Part shown: piece by piece, positions 59,290 through 64,000 of the stretch
Layout: the number at the start of each line of letters is the position of its first letter
Numbering within the stretch: the first letter of the stretch is position 1
DNA from: Bacteroidales bacterium
GTDB taxonomy: Bacteria; Bacteroidota; Bacteroidia; Bacteroidales; P3
Length of the DNA: 64,000 nt
NCBI GenBank assembly: GCA_016283175.1
Contig: JAEEMK010000107.1
Location: forward strand, 1 to 64,000
Reading direction: 5' to 3'
Made by a program: the position numbers and the translations under genes
The notes under the pieces: generated by a model
The model's input: only the letters and a program-made list of their open reading frames with translations
Told to the model about the DNA's origin: nothing
Databases searched by the model: none

Positions 59290-59370
59290 GCGGATGGGGG
59301 GACTCGAACCCCCACTCCGTGAGGAACTAGATCCTAAGTCTAGCGCGGCTACCAATTACGCCACATCCGC
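59290..59370 (-). tRNA. tRNA-Leu (anticodon TAG)
   Basis: Minus strand GCGGATGTGGCGTAATTGGTAGCCGCGCTAGACTTAGGATCTAGTTCCTCACGGAGTGGGGGTTCGAGTCCCCCCATCCGC; CTAGA-CTTAGGA-TCTAG anticodon arm plus variable arm. Confidence 0.94.
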
Positions 59371-59424
59371 TTAACGGCTCAACGTCTGTAAGTTACGCGA
59401 TTGCAACACGAACGAAAGCGATTG

Positions 59425-59432
59425 CAAAGATA
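59425..59432 (-). promoter_or_regulatory. Putative -7 element TATCTTTG upstream of tRNA-Leu
   Basis: caaagata on + strand 55 bp upstream of the tRNA 5' end. Confidence 0.45.
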
Positions 59433-59632
59433 TGAATTTTTGCGGAAATGAGTAAAAAACGGCAGTATTTTTTCGCATTATTTCAAGCCTAAATCGCAAC
59501 CGTTTCTCTTCCAATACTTTTACTTACCAACTCCGGATGCGAATAGGGAACGATAAAATTTCATTCTGATTGTAAGATTTGTGGGGTCTTGTACGATATA
59601 TAGTTATACAAACACTAATTTTTTACATTTCT

Positions 59633-60142
59633 ATGAAACACGCAAAAAAGCTTTTAGCTATGTTTTTAGTGGCCGCAGCGGTCACTTTGTCAGGATGCAA
59701 AGACGACGAACCGACACTGCCAGAACAACCACCGCAGCAACCGCAGAACAGTTCGGAACTGGTGGGCACAACGTGGGAGGCAAATTTAGAGAACGACTTT
59801 GCATATCAAGGCGTTACGATGCATATCGACCTGCTGTCGATGCTTGACTTCACCGAGCTGACCAAAGGCGAGTTGTTTATGGACATCAACATCACGGTTC
59901 CCGCAATACCCGGCTACCCGCCGCAGCATCAATCGGAGACCGAGGAGTTCAGCTATACTTTCGATGGGTCGAATCTACTCTTGACCCAGTCGTATACCAA
60001 CGAGCAAACTGGCCAGACGACATCGTACGACATCAAAACCGTATACGACAAGCAAGCCGAGACGATAACCGTCGACTTCGACGACGACGAGATGGCCGCA
60101 ATAATGGGGACCGATATAATTGTTTTTACACGAATACGTTAA
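59633..60142 (+). CDS. Hypothetical lipoprotein (lipocalin-like/DUF beta protein)
   Basis: Signal peptide and lipobox LSGCKDDE; internal start chosen. Confidence 0.65.
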   Translation: MKHAKKLLAMFLVAAAVTLSGCKDDEPTLPEQPPQQPQNSSELVGTTWEANLENDFAYQGVTMHIDLLSMLDFTELTKGELFMDINITVPAIPGYPPQHQSETEEFSYTFDGSNLLLTQSYTNEQTGQTTSYDIKTVYDKQAETITVDFDDDEMAAIMGTDIIVFTRIR

Positions 60143-60146
60143 GAAA

Positions 60147-62147
60147 ATGGCAAGACTGACATCAACCATATTGCTGGCAGCGGCGATGGCCGTTGCCGGC
60201 AGCGCATTGGCCGACCCCGTCACTCCGCAAAAGGCGGTGACGGTGGCTCAGACCTTCTGGTCGGGCGCGGTCAACGTCCGCAAAGGGGCTGTGCTCGAAG
60301 CGCAGCCAGTAGAGTGGCAATACAGTGGCATCTACCTTTTTGCCTGTCCCGAAGGAGGATGGGTTATGGTGGCTGCCGACGACGAGGTGAAACCTATTCT
60401 CGGCTACTCGCCCTCGGGCAGGCTCGACCCTGCCAATATGCCTGTGGCCTTGCAGCAATGGCTGGGTGGCTACCAGCTTCAGATCGACGCCGTGCGGAGC
60501 TACCGCCAGGCGAGCGGCGACAAGGTGCCGGCCTACCCTGCCGATGCCGATGAATGGCAGCGCCTGACGGCGGGCATCGTGGTGGCACCAGCCAAGAGCG
60601 ACACCGTGGCACCGCTGCTGACAACGCTTTGGGACCAGGACTACCCCTACAACGCACTTTGTCCGTGGGGCACGGTGACAGGATGCGCCGCCACAGCGCA
60701 GGCGCAGCTTATGAAGTTCTGGAACTACCCCGCCTTTGGCGAGGGCAGCAACACCTACGTTCCACCGCGTGTGGGCGTCGCGCAGACGGCCGACTTCGGG
60801 CATACCCTATACGACTGGGACAATATGCCAGATGATCCGAGCTACTACGCCACCACCGACCAGATCAAGGCTGTGGCCACGCTTATGTACCATTGCGGCG
60901 TGAGCCTCGATATGGACTACGGCACGGCTGAATCGGGCGGCAGCGCGGCACTGGGGCTGGTCGGATATGACGGCTTTGCGAGCATCGACAACGCTCTGAA
61001 AAACTTTTTCCACTACAGACGCGATATGCAGGTGAGGAACAAAGACTACTACTCGAACGAGGCTTGGCGCACAATGCTTATCAACGAGCTCAACCTGCGT
61101 CACCCGATACTCTACACCGGCGCCGCCGAGCAGGGCGGACACGGATTTGTGTGCGACGGCTACGACAGCCGCCAGTATCTGCACTTCAACTTCGGGTGGA
61201 ACGGTGTCGGCGACGGCTTCTTCACAGTCGATTCCATAAGCCCCGGCATAGGCGGCATAGGCGGCAACGTGACCTACACCTTCAACCTTCAGAACGCGGC
61301 CCTTTTCGGTGCAGTGCCCGACTATGCCTTGCGCGTCAGTGACACTATGTTCAGCTTCGGCCAAGCTGCCGGCACAGATTCGCTGCTGTACTGTTCGAAC
61401 GAGACAAACGACATTGCGTGGACGGTTAGCTGCGATGTCGACTGGATTGAATTCGAGCAGCCCTCGCCCGGCCACGCCGGATGGCTGCGCTTTAACGTAA
61501 GCGAGAACAACGACGGCAACGAGCGTGTGGGGCACATCATCTTCAGGCAGGGCAACGAGGAGGCGCGGGCCAAGATAGCACAGGCCAGCCTGAGCGAGGA
61601 TGAGATGTGCACGCTAACCGTGGTGATGGAGAGCACGCGCGGCAGCGGCTGGAGCAACGGAGCCTACCTAAGCCTCGAATCGGTCAACGGCTATGTGTTT
61701 GGCACGGCACGCCTTGAAAGCGGCACCCTCGACTCGGTGGACATCCGCGTGGCACCCAAAGACGTTTATTCGGTTTGGCACCCGGGTGGCGGCACCGACC
61801 GCTTCATCAACTACTGGGTTCGCAACCAATACGGTCAGAACTACATAGAAGCTGTTTACGCCTACCAAACAGGCGGCACCCATCTTATACCCTGGCCCTG
61901 TGCGCACGTGGACATCGAAGAGCCTGTAAGCAAGAACGAGGTTGAATTTTTCCCCATCCCGACAAAGGGCAATCTTACTGTCCGTGCCGAAGGTCTGCAG
62001 AAGGTGGACATTATGGATGTTGGAGGCCGCACACTAAAATCCTTTACGAAGGGAACTTTTGATATCTCTAATCTGCCCAACGGAATGTATTTTGTACGTG
62101 TGACAACGTTGTCTGGTTCAACTGTGCAACGAATCGTAAAGAAATGA
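60147..62147 (+). CDS. C10-family (streptopain/SpeB-like) cysteine peptidase with BACON-like domain and T9SS type A sorting domain
   Basis: TTLWDQDYPYNALCPWGTVTGCAATAQAQLMKFWNYP; HGFVCDGYDSRQYLHFNFGWNGVGDGFF; C-terminal FFPIPTKGNLTVRAEGLQKVDIMDVGGRTLKSF...LPNGMYFVRVTT. Confidence 0.88.
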   Translation: MARLTSTILLAAAMAVAGSALADPVTPQKAVTVAQTFWSGAVNVRKGAVLEAQPVEWQYSGIYLFACPEGGWVMVAADDEVKPILGYSPSGRLDPANMPVALQQWLGGYQLQIDAVRSYRQASGDKVPAYPADADEWQRLTAGIVVAPAKSDTVAPLLTTLWDQDYPYNALCPWGTVTGCAATAQAQLMKFWNYPAFGEGSNTYVPPRVGVAQTADFGHTLYDWDNMPDDPSYYATTDQIKAVATLMYHCGVSLDMDYGTAESGGSAALGLVGYDGFASIDNALKNFFHYRRDMQVRNKDYYSNEAWRTMLINELNLRHPILYTGAAEQGGHGFVCDGYDSRQYLHFNFGWNGVGDGFFTVDSISPGIGGIGGNVTYTFNLQNAALFGAVPDYALRVSDTMFSFGQAAGTDSLLYCSNETNDIAWTVSCDVDWIEFEQPSPGHAGWLRFNVSENNDGNERVGHIIFRQGNEEARAKIAQASLSEDEMCTLTVVMESTRGSGWSNGAYLSLESVNGYVFGTARLESGTLDSVDIRVAPKDVYSVWHPGGGTDRFINYWVRNQYGQNYIEAVYAYQTGGTHLIPWPCAHVDIEEPVSKNEVEFFPIPTKGNLTVRAEGLQKVDIMDVGGRTLKSFTKGTFDISNLPNGMYFVRVTTLSGSTVQRIVKK

Positions 62148-62203
62148 CACAATAAAACATCCGTTTTTGAGTTATCACATAACTTTATAGCTCGAAACGG
62201 ACG

Positions 62204-63478
62204 ATGAAAAGACTCCTGAACATAATATTCATTCTGCTGCTTATGGTGGCGGTGCCCACGGCACGCGCCACCTATCTGCTTGTGCCTATGGACGAGACGC
62301 AGCGTAACCACCTGAAGGCCTACGGCATAGCCTACTATGCCCTGCAGCGCGATGTGGAGGTGACCTGGCTGCTCAACTACCGCGGCGGTTCGTTTATGAT
62401 GAAGTATGCCGATGTCATTGAGCGTGAGGCACGTCTGCGCGGTGTCAGCGTCGAGGTTATCGCCGACGGCCAGTCTACGGCTATCTTGTCCGAGATTGCC
62501 GACGCGTCGGTAAATATGGACGCTGTGCGCCTGCAGAAGGCACCCAAGATTGCCGTCTATTCGCCCAAGACCAAGCTGCCGTGGGACGACGCGGTGACGC
62601 TGGTGATGACCTATGCCGAAATACCCTATGATGTCGTCTATGACGAGGAGGTTATGGCCGGCATACTGCCCACCTACGACTGGCTGCACCTGCACCACGA
62701 GGACTTTACGGGCCAGTATGGCAAGTTTTGGGGCAACTACCGCAACGCGCAGTGGTACATCGAGGATGTGCGCGACCAGGAAGCCCGCGCCCACAAACTG
62801 GGTTTTCAGAAGGTCAGTCAACTGAAACTGGCCGTGTGCCACAAAATCCGCGATTTCGTTATGGGGGGCGGATTCCTTTTTGCTATGTGCTCGGCACCCG
62901 ACAGCTACGACATTGCCTTGGCTGCCGAGAATGTCGACATATGCGACGTGATGTTCGACGGCGACCCTATGCAGCCCAACGCCCAGCAGTTGCTTGACTT
63001 TTCGAAATGTTTTGCCTTCAAGGACTTCCGCATAAGCACCAATCCGTCGGAATATGAAGTGTCGACCATCGACATCGACGACCGCAGTCGTCAGCGGCAG
63101 GTCAACGAAAAAAACGATTTCTTCACCCTGTTCGAGTTCTCTGCCAAGTGGGACTGGGTGCCCACGATGCTGACACAGAACCACACGCGCATCATCCACG
63201 GCTTTATGGGACAGACCACCGCTTTTCGCCGCGAGACGGTTAAGAGCAGCGCCCTAATAATGGCCGAGAACAAAGAGTTGGGCGAAGTGCGCTATCTGCA
63301 CGGTGAGTATGGCAAAGGCACCTGGACTTTCCTTGGCGGCCACGACCCCGAGGACTACCGCCACTTTGTGGGCGACAAGCCCACCGACTTGTCTTTATAC
63401 CCCAACTCGCCAGGCTATCGACTGATTCTGAACAACATCCTTTTCCCCGCTGCAAAAAAAGAAAAACATAAGACATAA
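62204..63478 (+). CDS. Secreted Bacteroidota protein of a family often annotated asparagine synthetase B
   Basis: Signal peptide then ATYLLVPMDETQRNHLKAYGIAYYALQRDVEVTWLLNYRGGSF; GKGTWTFLGGHDPEDYRH near C-terminus. Confidence 0.6.
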   Translation: MKRLLNIIFILLLMVAVPTARATYLLVPMDETQRNHLKAYGIAYYALQRDVEVTWLLNYRGGSFMMKYADVIEREARLRGVSVEVIADGQSTAILSEIADASVNMDAVRLQKAPKIAVYSPKTKLPWDDAVTLVMTYAEIPYDVVYDEEVMAGILPTYDWLHLHHEDFTGQYGKFWGNYRNAQWYIEDVRDQEARAHKLGFQKVSQLKLAVCHKIRDFVMGGGFLFAMCSAPDSYDIALAAENVDICDVMFDGDPMQPNAQQLLDFSKCFAFKDFRISTNPSEYEVSTIDIDDRSRQRQVNEKNDFFTLFEFSAKWDWVPTMLTQNHTRIIHGFMGQTTAFRRETVKSSALIMAENKELGEVRYLHGEYGKGTWTFLGGHDPEDYRHFVGDKPTDLSLYPNSPGYRLILNNILFPAAKKEKHKT

Positions 63479-63528
63479 CTATTTCTTAACGTCAACATTG
63501 ATTTTAACCTAATACACGAATAAATCCA

Positions 63529-64000
63529 ATGAACAAGACATATAAGATCCTCATTGTTGTTTTGCTGCTCTCCGTATTCCGTTCTCCGCTCTCCGTTTGC
63601 CAAGGCCAGAACTGGACGCGCTTCACTATGCAGAATTCCGAGCTCGGCAACTCGGTGTTGGCTATGGCGTCGGACAAGAAGAACAACAAATGGTTCGGCA
63701 CCGAGCTGGGTATGGCGCGCCTCACGGGCAAGACGTGGACCGATTTTGCAATGTTCAACGAGAAACTTAAAGGGCAGTATGTCAACTGCTTGACTGTCGA
63801 TGCCGGCAATATGCTATGGATAGGTACCGACGACTACGGCGTCATCGAGTTCGACGGCTCGCGGTGGACCGAGCACAAAGAGCAGATGAAGAAGCTGCAG
63901 ATGAAGTTCATTTCCAAAATAGCCATCGATCGCAACGATGTGAAATGGATTGGCGTGACGCTGGGCGGCTTGGTGCGATACGACGGCCGCGAGTGGACCA
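63529..64000 (+). CDS. Two-component-regulator-propeller-like protein, truncated by window end
   Basis: MNKTYKILIVVLLLSVFRSPLSVCQGQNWTRF...NKWFGTELGMARLTGKTWTDF...LWIGTDDYGVIEFDGSRWTEH...KWIGVTLGGLVRYDGREWT blades; absent from ORF track because there is no stop in the window. Confidence 0.8.
   Translation, partial: MNKTYKILIVVLLLSVFRSPLSVCQGQNWTRFTMQNSELGNSVLAMASDKKNNKWFGTELGMARLTGKTWTDFAMFNEKLKGQYVNCLTVDAGNMLWIGTDDYGVIEFDGSRWTEHKEQMKKLQMKFISKIAIDRNDVKWIGVTLGGLVRYDGREWT
63567..63601. repeat. Five 7-bp repeats (gctctcc gtattcc gttctcc gctctcc gtttgcc) inside the signal-peptide coding region
   Basis: Same heptad family as 50497-50580; encodes LSVFRSPLSVC. Confidence 0.85.

Noticed and set aside
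59397-59427. Direct repeat GCGATTGCAA at 59397 and 59418 upstream of tRNA-Leu
   Set aside because: Only a 10-bp match in a short intergenic region; could be chance and overlaps the putative -7 element.
61862-63199. 445-aa minus-strand ORF opposite the 62204-63478 gene
   Set aside because: Shadow ORF spanning two well-supported plus-strand genes; composition typical of antisense GC-skewed frames.

Overview
This 64 kb window is a largely collinear Bacteroidota (Bacteroidales-type) chromosomal segment. It carries housekeeping genes (dnaE, ddl, recJ, ettA, miaB, mfd, tex, nadD, parE, an rluD-like gene, kdsC), a type IX secretion block (porP/sprF-like, gldK-gldL-gldM-gldN plus a second gldN paralog, porX, and two CTD-bearing cargo proteins), a GH97/GH78 edge, a DRTGG / anti-sigma-type ATPase / [FeFe]-hydrogenase-like trio, and two tRNAs (Gln-TTG, Leu-TAG). 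I saw no IS element, prophage or CRISPR array. The most unusual signals are: (1) a perfect 107-bp palindrome (53-bp arms, 1-nt centre, 54111-54217) built from eight GTAC cores, spaced exactly 11 bp apart within each arm, between divergent genes; (2) an ECF-type sigma factor whose region-4 HTH runs straight into a transmembrane helix, a Pro/Thr-rich linker and a T9SS-CTD-like beta domain (23191-24186); (3) a dispersed 7-bp-period micro-repeat (GTTCTCC/GTTTTCA) found intergenically and inside two coding regions, once forming part of a signal peptide; (4) a bipartite repeat leader (GGTTCGCTYCG...GCTTRAAAGG plus an AACCCTTT tract) directly upstream of two unrelated start codons. All names come from reading the translations; no database search was run.
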